Assembly: GCA_028293625.1 (NCBI GenBank)
Contig: JAQGOL010000025.1
Location: forward strand, 62,001 to 126,000
Origin: Chthoniobacteraceae bacterium
GTDB taxonomy: Bacteria; Verrucomicrobiota; Verrucomicrobiia; Chthoniobacterales; Chthoniobacteraceae
DNA: 64,000 nt
Direction of reading: 5' to 3'
In this document: positions 39,326-49,254 of the stretch, piece by piece
Numbering within the stretch: position 1 is the stretch's first letter
Layout of the letters: every line of letters begins with the position of its first letter
Notes under the pieces: generated by a model
Told to the model about the DNA's origin: nothing
The model's database searches: none
The model's input: only the letters and a program-made list of their open reading frames with translations
Translations under genes and position numbers: made by a program

Positions 39326-39820
39326 ATGTTGATCCAAAAAATCTTTCACGTCTGCCAAAGTCTCGATGAAACCCAGAAACGGCTAGTCGAAATTGGCCAT
39401 CATCTCGGTTCGCTCGATGGGGTCAAACTTTGCGCCGAGGAAAATCAACCCACCCACCTTGAATTAGCCGCCGGCAACGGTTTTCACGCCCATGTTCATC
39501 TCGAGCAACTTCCCTGTGAGGATGCCGATCAGATTCTTTTCCGCTCAGTCGATGGGGATATCGAAGTGACCGGACTGCTGGAGCTTTTCGCGATCCGCGC
39601 CGACCTCACTGAAGTGCAGCTCACCCTCGATTACGCGCTTGGCGAATCGGGGCAGGGTCTCCTTGACGTGGCCACGACTTCGTTCGATCGGTTTGTAAAT
39701 CGGCAACTGCGCACGGTCAAAGCTTGGCTCGCGACCGGTGTTGTGGAATTACGCGCACCTCGGGAGCGGCGGCTCCGTTCGCGAATGGGCGCAAATCGAC
39801 AGTGGCAGTTTGCCCACTAA
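39326..39820 (+). CDS. Hypothetical, possible SRPBCC-like protein
   Basis: 164 aa ORF preceding a strong terminator; family only weakly suggested by its pattern. Confidence 0.6.
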   Translation: MLIQKIFHVCQSLDETQKRLVEIGHHLGSLDGVKLCAEENQPTHLELAAGNGFHAHVHLEQLPCEDADQILFRSVDGDIEVTGLLELFAIRADLTEVQLTLDYALGESGQGLLDVATTSFDRFVNRQLRTVKAWLATGVVELRAPRERRLRSRMGANRQWQFAH

Positions 39821-39860
39821 GCGCGTTGATCTTTTTTCCAGACATCAAGCTGGAGAAAAC

Positions 39861-39899
39861 AGGCGGCTCTCGTTGAGGAGGACGAGAGCCGCCTTTTTT
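39861..39899. terminator. Strong (likely bidirectional) Rho-independent terminator between convergent genes
   Basis: Perfect 13-bp stem AGGCGGCTCTCGT / ACGAGAGCCGCCT followed by TTTTTT. Confidence 0.92.
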
Positions 39900-39911
39900 C
39901 ATGCTCTGATT

Positions 39912-41324
39912 TCACCCGGCCTTCGTGGCGGACTCGGCAGTATTGGAGCGTTTAAGGGTGTGCTTGACGAAATTGGCGCCCAGATCCCACATCGGTCCCG
40001 GAAACTTGCGGCACGCATCGAGCACTGAATCGAGTGCCCCGACAAAGTGGGCGATTTCTTTTTCTCCAATTATCAGCGGTGGCAGGATCTTCACGACGTC
40101 CATCCCGTGACCGGCCAGCTGGCTTAACACGCGGTGCTTGCTAAGAAGACCTGTGACGAGCATTTGACCGAAAAGCTCGGGCTCGACTTTGTGGAGGAAT
40201 TTCCAGCCCATGCGCATCGCCATCTCGCGCGGTTCATGGAATTCAATGGCGATCATCAAGCCAAGTCCGCGGACTTCCTTGATAAGGGAATGCTTTTCTT
40301 TGAGCTTTGAAATGCGCGCCAACAATTCGGCGCCAACGGTGCGGGCGCGTTCCACCAGGTTCTCTTCTTCGATAACCTGCAAAGTGGCGAGCCCGCATGC
40401 CATGGCGAGGTTGTTGCGGCCGAATGTGGAGGAATGCACCACGCAACGGTCGAGCCGGCTGAAAGTTTTTTGGTAAATGGAGCGGCGTGTAATCACCGCC
40501 GCGCATGGCACATAACCGCCGCTAAGCGACTTTGCCACGGTGATGATGTCAGGCTCCAGATCCCAATGCTCAAAGCCCCACCAGCGGCCGGTGCGGCCGA
40601 GGCCGGTCTGCACTTCATCGCAAACCAGCAGGGTTCCATATTGCCTGCAAAGGCGTTGGGCTTGCTGATAAAAATCGCCCGCTGGCAGATTCACCCCCTT
40701 GCCTTGAACAGGCTCGATAATGAATGCGGCGAATTGCCTGGTGGAAAGCCGCTTTTCAAGCGCGGCAAGATCGTTCTTGGGCACCCGTTCGCACGACTGA
40801 AGCAACGGCCCGAATCCCTCGCGGAAATGCTCGTCGCCCATGACCGAAAGCGCCCCGTTGGAGAGCCCATGGAATGAACCATCGAGCGAGAGCAGGCCCG
40901 CGCGTCCCGTGGCGGCGCGCGCAAATTTGATTGCACCTTCCACCGACTCGGCGCCCGAGTTGCAGAAAAAAACGGCATCCAGATGAGGCGGCGTCTTTTT
41001 GAGAAGCGCCTCGGCGAGGAGTCCGCTCAGGAGCGAGCAATCCATCTGCACCATATTGGGCAGATCAAGTTCAAGCACGTCATGAATGGCGCGCTTTACC
41101 GAAGGATGATTGCGGCCCACGTTATAAACGCTGTAACCGCTCAGGAAATCGAGATACGCATTCCCCTCCAGATCATACAGCCACGCACCCTGCGCGTTGG
41201 CGTAAACCCGGTCAAACCCGATGATCCGTTGGACATCGACCAAAGTCCGGTTCAGATGCCGGGCATGGAGGTCGTAATTTTCACCGAGGCGCGAGGCAAT
41301 AAGCCCTTTCAAATCAAACGACAT
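39912..41324 (-). CDS. Class III PLP-dependent aminotransferase (aspartate aminotransferase family)
   Basis: FFCNSGAESVEGAIKFARAATGR, LLVCDEVQTGLGRTGRWWGFEHW, AKSLSGGYVP; start trimmed from 41507. Confidence 0.92.
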   Translation of the reverse strand: MSFDLKGLIASRLGENYDLHARHLNRTLVDVQRIIGFDRVYANAQGAWLYDLEGNAYLDFLSGYSVYNVGRNHPSVKRAIHDVLELDLPNMVQMDCSLLSGLLAEALLKKTPPHLDAVFFCNSGAESVEGAIKFARAATGRAGLLSLDGSFHGLSNGALSVMGDEHFREGFGPLLQSCERVPKNDLAALEKRLSTRQFAAFIIEPVQGKGVNLPAGDFYQQAQRLCRQYGTLLVCDEVQTGLGRTGRWWGFEHWDLEPDIITVAKSLSGGYVPCAAVITRRSIYQKTFSRLDRCVVHSSTFGRNNLAMACGLATLQVIEEENLVERARTVGAELLARISKLKEKHSLIKEVRGLGLMIAIEFHEPREMAMRMGWKFLHKVEPELFGQMLVTGLLSKHRVLSQLAGHGMDVVKILPPLIIGEKEIAHFVGALDSVLDACRKFPGPMWDLGANFVKHTLKRSNTAESATKAG

Positions 41325-41367
41325 GGAAAGAAAAATCTGATGAACGCAAGGCAGGCAAGCCCATCGT

Positions 41368-41414
41368 GCGGGCTCCCTGCATGGAGCCCGCCACCGGAGG
41401 ATCCGCTGGCGGGC
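41368..41414. repeat. Two overlapping, mutually exclusive inverted repeats in the xylA-aminotransferase spacer
   Basis: GCGGGCTCC-ctgcat-GGAGCCCGC (41368-41391) and GCCCGCCA-c-CGGA-gga-TCCG-c-TGGCGGGC (41386-41414) share bases 41386-41391. Confidence 0.7.
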
Positions 41415-41430
41415 AGATGAGCAACGGTTT

Positions 41431-42744
41431 TTAGATAAACTCGTTGATGAGGTTTTCGAGGAATTCCTGACGCCCGCTGCTGTTGGCGGCGGCCTCCCCT
41501 TTTTCAAGCATCAGCGTTTCGAGCGAACGAAAGCTTTCCTTGCCGGCTTCAATTCGCGCTCCAACGCCGCTCTCCCATGAAGCGTAGCGTTGCTTTACAA
41601 AGCCATCGAGGCGGCCATCGGCACGGATCGCGGAGGCGATTTTCAAACCCCGGGCAAAAGCGTCCATCCCGCCGACATGCGCATGAAAGAGATCTTCAGG
41701 GTCGATGCTCTCGCGCCGCACTTTGGAATCGAAATTGACGCCGCCCGTGGTGAGGCCGCCATATTTAAGGATCCCAAGCATGCACTGCGTCGTGAGATAG
41801 ATGTCGGTTGGAAACTGGTCGGTATCCCAGCCAAGAAGCAAGTCGCCGGTATTGGCGTCGATACTGCCAAGTGCTCCCGCAGCCCCGGCCACCTCGATTT
41901 CGTGCTGCATGCTGTGACCGGCAAGCGTGGCGTGATTGGTCTCCAGATTGAGTTTAAAATGCGGCAACAGATCAAATTCGCGCAGGAAATTCAGGCAGGC
42001 CGCGGCATCGCTGTCGTACTGGTGCTTGGTCGGTTCTTTCGGCTTGGGCTCAATGTAAAACTGCCCTTTGAAACCGATCTCCTTTGCGTAATCGACCGCC
42101 AGATGAAGAAACCTGGCCAGATGCTCAAGCTCACGTTTCATATCCGTGTTCCAGAGCGTCGAGTACCCCTCGCGGCCGCCCCAGAACGTGTAACCTTCAC
42201 CGCCGAGTTCGTGGGTCACTTCAATCGCCTTTTTCACCTGAGCCGCTCCAAAAGCGAACACCTCGGCATTTGGGCTCGTCGCCGCGCCGTGCATGTAACG
42301 GGGATGCACAAAGAGCTGCGCTGTGCCCCACAATAATTTAATCCCGGTGCGCTCCTGCTGCGCTTTCAACATCGCCACGATCGTGTCGAGCCATTCATTG
42401 GATTCACGTAAGGTCTGGCCATGCGGCGCCACGTCGCGGTCGTGAAAGGCATAAAACGGCACGCCTAGCTTTTCGCAAAACTCAAAGAAAACCGGGACAC
42501 GCGCCTTGGCGAGATCGAGTCCGCTCCTGCCCGTATCCCAAGGGCGAATCGCGGTCGGGCCGCCAAACATATCCGCACCCTGGCCGCACATGGTATGCCA
42601 ATAGACGCCTGAAAAGCGCAAGTGCTCGCGCATGGGGCGGCCTTCGACAATTTCATCCGGATTATAATGTTTAAACGAGAGAGGGTTCCTGGATTTTGGT
42701 CCCTCGTAGGCAATCTTTGTAACGTTCGGAAAATGCTCGGACAT
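41431..42744 (-). CDS. xylA: Xylose isomerase
   Basis: 437 aa; YYFHDRD-like [51 protein letters not shown]. Confidence 0.97.
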   Translation of the reverse strand: MSEHFPNVTKIAYEGPKSRNPLSFKHYNPDEIVEGRPMREHLRFSGVYWHTMCGQGADMFGGPTAIRPWDTGRSGLDLAKARVPVFFEFCEKLGVPFYAFHDRDVAPHGQTLRESNEWLDTIVAMLKAQQERTGIKLLWGTAQLFVHPRYMHGAATSPNAEVFAFGAAQVKKAIEVTHELGGEGYTFWGGREGYSTLWNTDMKRELEHLARFLHLAVDYAKEIGFKGQFYIEPKPKEPTKHQYDSDAAACLNFLREFDLLPHFKLNLETNHATLAGHSMQHEIEVAGAAGALGSIDANTGDLLLGWDTDQFPTDIYLTTQCMLGILKYGGLTTGGVNFDSKVRRESIDPEDLFHAHVGGMDAFARGLKIASAIRADGRLDGFVKQRYASWESGVGARIEAGKESFRSLETLMLEKGEAAANSSGRQEFLENLINEFI

Positions 42745-42768
42745 GAGTTAAATGGGGTTTGGTTGGGG

Positions 42769-45699
42769 TTATTTCAAAGTTTGGAGGTAGGCCTGAATAT
42801 CTTCGAGCTCTTGCGGCTTTAGGATCAAGCCCATTGGCGGCATCGGCGAGGCGCCAAGCTGAGCAAAGCCTTCAGCAAGCACTTTATTGGGCTCAAGCAG
42901 GCTTTCTTTAATATAAACAGCGTCTTTCCGGGTCGCGATCCCATCAAGGAGCGGTCCAACCGTGCCGCCTGCTCCGCGAAGCGAATGACAAACCACGCAT
43001 GCGGCGGTGGGATGTTTTAAAAACAGCTGTTCGCCGCGTTTGATGTCACCGGCCAGAAGCTTTTCCTCCTCTTCGGGTAGTAGTTCGCAGAGACGGACAT
43101 CGTCAAAATGGCTCTCCCCTTTTGCAACGTGAAGAATGTTGATACTGGCGGTGGGCGCCTCTCCGCTCTCGAATATGGATTCGACCTGCACCCAGCCGCT
43201 CTCAGCGCTGGTGACACGATCGGTTTCGTGCTTTCCAATATGATCATTCAGGCTGGCCCGGCCCCGAAGCGCGTGCGTTTTTACCCAGCCCGAAAGCCTG
43301 TATTGAGTATGCGGCTTAAGCGACACATTCGCGTATAAGCTCGTGTCGCCCTCGCTGTAAGTAATGCAACGAACCGCATGCGCGCCACTGTGAAGCATTT
43401 TCTCCTCACTGGTGCTTTCCCATTTGGCCTTCAGGCTCCCTTCCCGGCTGTTGTAATCGCGCCGCGTCCACCCTTCCGGCAATCCATCGACACCGATCGT
43501 TTCAAAACCCGAGTTGGGTAAAAGATTCGGCCCTTCGCGGAACGGCTGGGCATGGTGCTTTTTGGCAAGCAACCGGCCCGCTTCACGCAACCATTCATCG
43601 CTTTTGACAATCGGCTCCTTGTTGAGCTGCAGGACGAGGGTCTGAAGTTCATTGGTCGTTGGCAATTCCGCCAATTTCACCATGGCGGCGAGCCGGGTAT
43701 GGGCATCGGGATCACTTACCACGCCGCTGCCGTAAAGAAGGCTCTGGCTGCGCTCGTCAATTCCAAGTGCGCGAATGGCGTTGCGCCGAAGTGCTGCATC
43801 CCTGGCCAGGAACGCCGCTTTGTGTGTGGCGTCGTCGAGCAATCCGAGTCCCTGAAGCGTCCATAGCGCATGAATGGCGCCAACAGCTCCGTCATTGGCC
43901 ATAACCAGCCGTCTAAGGGCATCGGCGGCCTCGATTTTTTTCCCGTCCACCAAAAGACGCTGCGCCGTCAGACGCCAGAATTGCGTGTCGCTGCCGAGCG
44001 CTTTGACAAGCTCCGGAATGCTGGCGCCTTGAAGCGATGTAATGGCCGGTTTGGCCGCCTTTTCCCAGACCACCCGGTAAATCCGGCCGTGCTCGTGATC
44101 GCGCAACGCGTTTTCATGGGCGCCACCGGGACCAGTCTTCGCCGCGTAACCACCGCGTTCCACTGAAGGCGTCGGATTATGCTGGATGATGAAGTTTTCC
44201 CAGTCAGCAAACCAGACGGCGCCATCGGGACCGACTTCGGAAAAGACCGGCGACATCCACTCATCGCTGCTGGCCACTAAATTAAATCCATCTTTGGCGA
44301 TGTATCCGGCGCCCTCGGGCTGCACATCCATCAGCGAGATGAGCTTCATGGTCGGCTCGCACACCATCGCCTTGCCTTGAAAACGCGCCGGCAGATTCGA
44401 GGAATAAATAAACGCGCTTCCTGCCGCCGCCGTATAGCCGCCCATCACATCGACCTGCCGAAAATTGGGGGTGATGGCGTGTGCTTTGTCTTCAATGTTA
44501 ATCCGCTTGGCCGTCATCAGGCGCATGCCCGCCGGAGCCAGTCCCGCGGGAATGCCGCCGTAGAAAATCGGCGCATTATTGGCCGTGCCTCCGAACTGAT
44601 CGCCCGCGGCGTTGATGCTTTGCGCCCAGGAATTATTGGAAAACTGATGGAGAAACTCGAGGGTCGAGCCGTCGGCTTTGAACCGGTAGGTGCCCATGCC
44701 GAAGTCGTGCATTTTGCCGCCGACCACTCCCTTGAATCCGGAATAACCCACACACCCATAAAGCCAGTTGTCCAAACCGTAGTGCAGGTTGCTGGCCTGG
44801 GCGTGCGTGTCCTGAACGCCCCAGCTTTGCATGATTATCTCGCGCACATCGGCTTTATCGTCGCCATCGGTGTCTTTTAAGAAAAGAAAACGCGGCGCTT
44901 GCGAGACCATGATTCCCCCATTGGCGAAGACGAGGCTGGTGGGGAGATTTAATTTGTCGGCAAAAATCGTAAATTTGTCCGCACGCCCATCGCCATCGGT
45001 ATCCTCGCAGATCTTAATATCATCGTGCCCGTCGCCGCCCGGGACGACGCCGTGTGGATAATCGCGCGTCTCGGCCACCCAAAGGCGGCCCCGTTCATCC
45101 CACGCAAATGCGATCGGCTTTGTAATATCAGGCTCGCCTGCAAAGAGTTCCAGGCGCATGTCGGGCGGCACCTGCGTCCGTTCAGCACTCCCTTTCGGAT
45201 TAAATGGAAACTGATAGGTGAGCGGCTGCGGACGCTTTTCATAATTGGCCACGTCCGGACTGCTCTCACGCTTTTCAACCTCGCGGCCCGCCAGGAATGC
45301 ACTGTATTCGCTTTGTCGCACTTCTCCCACGGCGGCGAGCAGTTTCTCCCGAATCGGCGCCAGAAAATCGGCATTACCCCAACTCTTTTCGTCTCCGTTG
45401 AATTCCACCGTGACGACCCGCTTTTGATCCCATCCGGCAAGTGCCTTGAATTCCGCGGCCCGGCCATCGAGCAGAACGGCATCAAATTTTCCCAGCCATT
45501 CTTTTGTCACCGCCGCAGTATCGGCCGTGTAATCGAGCCAGATTGCGTCACGTCCTAATTCGCGCATCAACACCGCGCAATGTTTCGCCGTCGGCGATCC
45601 TTCATTTCCAAGATAAAGAACCCGGATCGGTCCCGGTGCGGCATATGCGGCGGAAGAAAGAAATGCGGCCAGCAGCAACGAGGGAATCGGCTTTTTCAT
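42769..45699 (-). CDS. PVC-type heme-binding CxxCH protein with ThuA-like N-terminus and CBM-like insert
   Basis: 976 aa; signal peptide, FAWDERGRLWVAETRDYPHG propeller, NLLPNSGFETIGVDGLPEGW..HSGAHAVRC CBM4/9-like insert, heme motif CVVCH. Confidence 0.9.
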   Translation of the reverse strand: MKKPIPSLLLAAFLSSAAYAAPGPIRVLYLGNEGSPTAKHCAVLMRELGRDAIWLDYTADTAAVTKEWLGKFDAVLLDGRAAEFKALAGWDQKRVVTVEFNGDEKSWGNADFLAPIREKLLAAVGEVRQSEYSAFLAGREVEKRESSPDVANYEKRPQPLTYQFPFNPKGSAERTQVPPDMRLELFAGEPDITKPIAFAWDERGRLWVAETRDYPHGVVPGGDGHDDIKICEDTDGDGRADKFTIFADKLNLPTSLVFANGGIMVSQAPRFLFLKDTDGDDKADVREIIMQSWGVQDTHAQASNLHYGLDNWLYGCVGYSGFKGVVGGKMHDFGMGTYRFKADGSTLEFLHQFSNNSWAQSINAAGDQFGGTANNAPIFYGGIPAGLAPAGMRLMTAKRINIEDKAHAITPNFRQVDVMGGYTAAAGSAFIYSSNLPARFQGKAMVCEPTMKLISLMDVQPEGAGYIAKDGFNLVASSDEWMSPVFSEVGPDGAVWFADWENFIIQHNPTPSVERGGYAAKTGPGGAHENALRDHEHGRIYRVVWEKAAKPAITSLQGASIPELVKALGSDTQFWRLTAQRLLVDGKKIEAADALRRLVMANDGAVGAIHALWTLQGLGLLDDATHKAAFLARDAALRRNAIRALGIDERSQSLLYGSGVVSDPDAHTRLAAMVKLAELPTTNELQTLVLQLNKEPIVKSDEWLREAGRLLAKKHHAQPFREGPNLLPNSGFETIGVDGLPEGWTRRDYNSREGSLKAKWESTSEEKMLHSGAHAVRCITYSEGDTSLYANVSLKPHTQYRLSGWVKTHALRGRASLNDHIGKHETDRVTSAESGWVQVESIFESGEAPTASINILHVAKGESHFDDVRLCELLPEEEEKLLAGDIKRGEQLFLKHPTAACVVCHSLRGAGGTVGPLLDGIATRKDAVYIKESLLEPNKVLAEGFAQLGASPMPPMGLILKPQELEDIQAYLQTLK

Positions 45700-45831
45700 G
45701 GGGGAACGGAAAAGAGAGAGGGGAATTGCACCCTAACCGGAGAGCATTGCGGAGGGCTTGCTTATTTTTTCGTTTCCCGTGGAAAAAAATTTACACAGCG
45801 TCCCGGCGTACCGGATCGCATCGGGGCAAAA

Positions 45832-45929
<98 letters not shown>

Positions 45930-46039
45930 AGAGCGCGGACATTAGGTACTCTTCAGGCCGAGTGCAAGGGGTTCCTCAATTTCTTTTGCATCAATTCAGC
46001 AAACCCCACGAAAGCTCCCACCGGATTCGATTTCACAGT

Positions 46040-46225
46040 ATGAACACGGAACCCAATAAAAAAGGACCCTCAGAAAAAAGCCGTACGACCGAGCCCCAGG
46101 AAGAGTTCATTGGACCGGAAGCCACTCCCTCCCTCCCAATGACGCCGCCCAGCCAGCGGCCAATCCATCCGGGATTTGACCCTTCTGAAAAGCCGCGCGA
46201 TGAGGCCCCGAAGGCTGCGGAATAA
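46040..46225 (+). CDS. Small disordered hypothetical protein
   Basis: MNTEPNKKGPSEKSRTTEPQEEFIGPEATPSLPMTPPSQRPIHPGFDPSEKPRDEAPKAAE; biased composition, no family recognised. Confidence 0.4.
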   Translation: MNTEPNKKGPSEKSRTTEPQEEFIGPEATPSLPMTPPSQRPIHPGFDPSEKPRDEAPKAAE

Positions 46226-46385
46226 AAGCGCGCCGGATCGGCGGTTTTCAGGCTCGTGAGAAAGGCGCCTTTTCGCGATGAAATAAATATTTATATCTTC
46301 GATAATTCACAGACGCGTTTGAGCGATTATTGTCGAACAATACCCGACATGCCCCCTAAATCCATGATGTCATTTAATCGATATT

Positions 46386-46763
46386 GTGAAACACATAAAT
46401 ATACTTCTATCACTTACATCGGCTGCCACGCTCACCGCCATCGGCCTCGCCTGCTCCAAGCCAGCTCGCGCCATCCTGCATCCGCTTCCAGCGGGCTTTG
46501 CGCTCACCAACAAAGCCTTGAAAGTAACTCTCGATACCGGAGGTGTTATCACGGCAAACGGACAACCGCTCTTAATGGATGGGCTGGATCAGGTTTTGGA
46601 CAAGCTCGCCCCGAATAAGGACATGGTTTGGTATTACCGCGACGCAGGAAACGGCGTGCCTCCTCCCAATGCCATGGAAATTCTTCAAAGTGTCGTTAAC
46701 CGCAAACTCGCCATTCGTTTCTCCAGCGAACCCGATTTCTCCGATTTGACAGCCTCCAATTAA
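46386..46763 (+). CDS. Exported hypothetical protein, possibly ExbD-like periplasmic domain
   Basis: 125 aa with signal/lipobox-like N-terminus (AATLTAIGLACS); DMVWYYRDAGNGVPPPNAMEILQSVVNRKLAIRFSSEPDFS. Confidence 0.6.
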   Translation: MKHINILLSLTSAATLTAIGLACSKPARAILHPLPAGFALTNKALKVTLDTGGVITANGQPLLMDGLDQVLDKLAPNKDMVWYYRDAGNGVPPPNAMEILQSVVNRKLAIRFSSEPDFSDLTASN

Positions 46764-46783
46764 GACTCGGGAAGGGTGGCGAT

Positions 46784-47215
46784 CTATTCGAGAACCGGGT
46801 TCGGCTCGATATTGGTCCATAAAACCCCCTTGGTACCCGCGAACCGTTGAAGAGCCGATCGATTGCGATGGATCACCTTGCTGACCATCACCGCGTCATC
46901 GTGGAATTCGGCGCGGGAGTTTGGGAATCGTTCTCCCCCGGTCACCTGAACCATTGCCACGAGAACTTCCGCAGTGGTGAGCATCGGGATTGCTTCGTTC
47001 AACCCACTGGCGGCCGCTTCGAGAACATTCGCCATCAGTTCCAATTGGGCGGGAAGGAAGGGAAACTCCGGTGTGAACATCTCGCGAAAATGATGACGAA
47101 ACCGCGGCAGTTTCGCCACAAATTCACGTAGATTTTTTGGAGTAACTATTAAAACATCCTTTGTCATTAAATCAGCTAATCGTGCATCGGATGACAAAAT
47201 TATTAACTCATTCAT
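46784..47215 (-). CDS. Hypothetical protein
   Basis: 143 aa ORF convergent with 46386-46763; no family recognised. Confidence 0.55.
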   Translation of the reverse strand: MNELIILSSDARLADLMTKDVLIVTPKNLREFVAKLPRFRHHFREMFTPEFPFLPAQLELMANVLEAAASGLNEAIPMLTTAEVLVAMVQVTGGERFPNSRAEFHDDAVMVSKVIHRNRSALQRFAGTKGVLWTNIEPNPVLE

Positions 47216-47382
47216 ATTAAACGTGAGATCGAACTTTCATCATAAAAAGCGCGCCTTACGTTTGCGCATAATCATCAAAATATTGCAATTTCCGGCTATA
47301 AAGGATCAGAGAATGCCCCCATTGATGCATCAGTCTGAGTTCTTTGGGTGCTCTTTATCATCCCCGCTGGTAGCGCTCGTAC

Positions 47383-49029
47383 GTGGAATCAAATAACCCC
47401 GTAGATGCTGGTTTTATTGCCCGGACCGATACCGGGGAGCCTGCCGTCAATTTGCGGGACCGTGAATTGTTAACGGAAGCGTTGATTCGCTGCGCGCGCG
47501 CCGAGAAAGAACTTCGCACCATCCAACGGCGCACCGAACAATCCATTCAGGGGCTGCGCGACTACGCAATTCTCTCGCTTGATCCGGAAGGCAATGTCGT
47601 CACCTGGAATGAAGGCGCGGAGCAGATTTTCGGATATGTCCCCAATGAAGTCATCGGGCGCCATGTCCGCATCCTTTATACCGTAGACGAATGCAAAGCA
47701 AATCAGCCCGAAGAGGAGCTCCATTTGGCCACGGAAAAGAAGCGATTTGAAAGAGAGAGCTGGAAAGTGCGCCGAAACGGTTCCCGGTTCTGGGCCGAAA
47801 AGACCTTGATGGCGCTCCACGGCATTGATGGTGAACTCCTTGGTTTCACGGAAATCGTGCGCGACATCACCGAGCGCAAAGAACGCGAGGATGCTCTGCG
47901 CGCCAGCGAGGAAAGGCATCGGCGCATCGTCGAGGATGTCGAGGAATATGCCTTCTTCATGATCGACAAAGAAGGACGTTTTGCGACTTGGAACCGAGGC
48001 GTGGCCCGAATGCTCGGTTATACCAAAAGTGAGTTCGCCGGCCAGGCCAACGCCATTTTATTCACGCCTGAAGACCGGGCCTCGGGAGCCGGCACCGAGG
48101 AGTTGGTCCGGGCCGCGCGCGATGGGCAGACTTGCGAGGAACGTCTGATTCCGCGCAAAGACGGCAGCCAGTTCTGGGCAATCGTTCGCCTGACTGTGAT
48201 CCGCGACGCGTCCGGAAACGTCTCCGGTTTTTCAAAGCTGATCCGGGATACAACCGAACAACGCCGCACCCAGGAAGCGCTCACCCTGGCTCGGCGCGAA
48301 CTCGAGCAGCGTGTCATTGAGCGCACAATGGAACTTTCCAACGCGATTGACCTTCTTGAACAGCAGGTCATTGAACGCGAACATCTGGAGTCGGCGCTGC
48401 TCGATGCGACCGAAAACGAACGGGAACGGCTCGGCCAGGATCTTCATGATGGCGTTTGCCAGCAGCTCACCGGCACCGCTCTGCTGACGCGGGTCATGTT
48501 CAACAGCCTCTCTCAGCGCGCCGCCCCGGAAGCCCCCCAGGCCAGGAAGATCATTGAACTCATCAGCAGCGCCGTCGACCAGGCGCGCGCCCTGGCCAAA
48601 GGATTGCATCCTGTTTCCATTCACTCCTCCAAAGGGCTCATCGCGGCCCTGGAAGAACTCGCATCGCGCGCCAGCGAAACCGTTGAATGCCAGCTCGTTT
48701 GCCCCGCGCATATCGAGCTGCCCGCCACGGTCGCCCTCCATCTTTACCGGATTGCCCAGGAAGCCGTTCGAAATGCGCTTAAACACGCGCAGGCCAAAAA
48801 AATCGAGATCTCCCTCAAGGTGGAAAATGACGAACTCTTAATTTCCATCAGCGACAACGGACGAGGTTTGAGCAGCCAGGAGGAAAACGGGGGGGGGATG
48901 GGATTGCTTAACCTGCAATACCGAGCCCGGGCCATTGGCGGAAAGATCACCATTGAATCGCAGCCCGGCAAGGGAGCGACAATCCGGTGCGCGGTATCGT
49001 ATGGGCGAATTGCGGGCTCGCAGGGATAA
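47383..49029 (+). CDS. PAS-containing sensor histidine kinase (HisKA_3/NarL-type)
   Basis: 548 aa; two PAS domains, ENERERLGQDLHDGVCQQLTGTALL, HATPase SDNGRGLSSQEENGGGMGLLNLQYRARAIGG. Confidence 0.92.
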   Translation: MESNNPVDAGFIARTDTGEPAVNLRDRELLTEALIRCARAEKELRTIQRRTEQSIQGLRDYAILSLDPEGNVVTWNEGAEQIFGYVPNEVIGRHVRILYTVDECKANQPEEELHLATEKKRFERESWKVRRNGSRFWAEKTLMALHGIDGELLGFTEIVRDITERKEREDALRASEERHRRIVEDVEEYAFFMIDKEGRFATWNRGVARMLGYTKSEFAGQANAILFTPEDRASGAGTEELVRAARDGQTCEERLIPRKDGSQFWAIVRLTVIRDASGNVSGFSKLIRDTTEQRRTQEALTLARRELEQRVIERTMELSNAIDLLEQQVIEREHLESALLDATENERERLGQDLHDGVCQQLTGTALLTRVMFNSLSQRAAPEAPQARKIIELISSAVDQARALAKGLHPVSIHSSKGLIAALEELASRASETVECQLVCPAHIELPATVALHLYRIAQEAVRNALKHAQAKKIEISLKVENDELLISISDNGRGLSSQEENGGGMGLLNLQYRARAIGGKITIESQPGKGATIRCAVSYGRIAGSQG

Positions 49030-49254
49030 ATGTTCGTGAGCGGCAAAGAAACCCTCCCTGGGGTGGGCACCTGAACAGGGCATCGGCCGATAGGCGCTGC
49101 AGCGCTGCCAAAGCGGCTCAAGTGCGAATCATTTTATAAGCACGCCGCATTTTCCGAGGACACTCCATGGAAACCATCACTTTACCCGGCCAACTTCAGG
49201 ACCGCGCCCTTGCCGGGAATTCTATTGCGCGCGAAAAATCAGCCGGTTTGCGCC

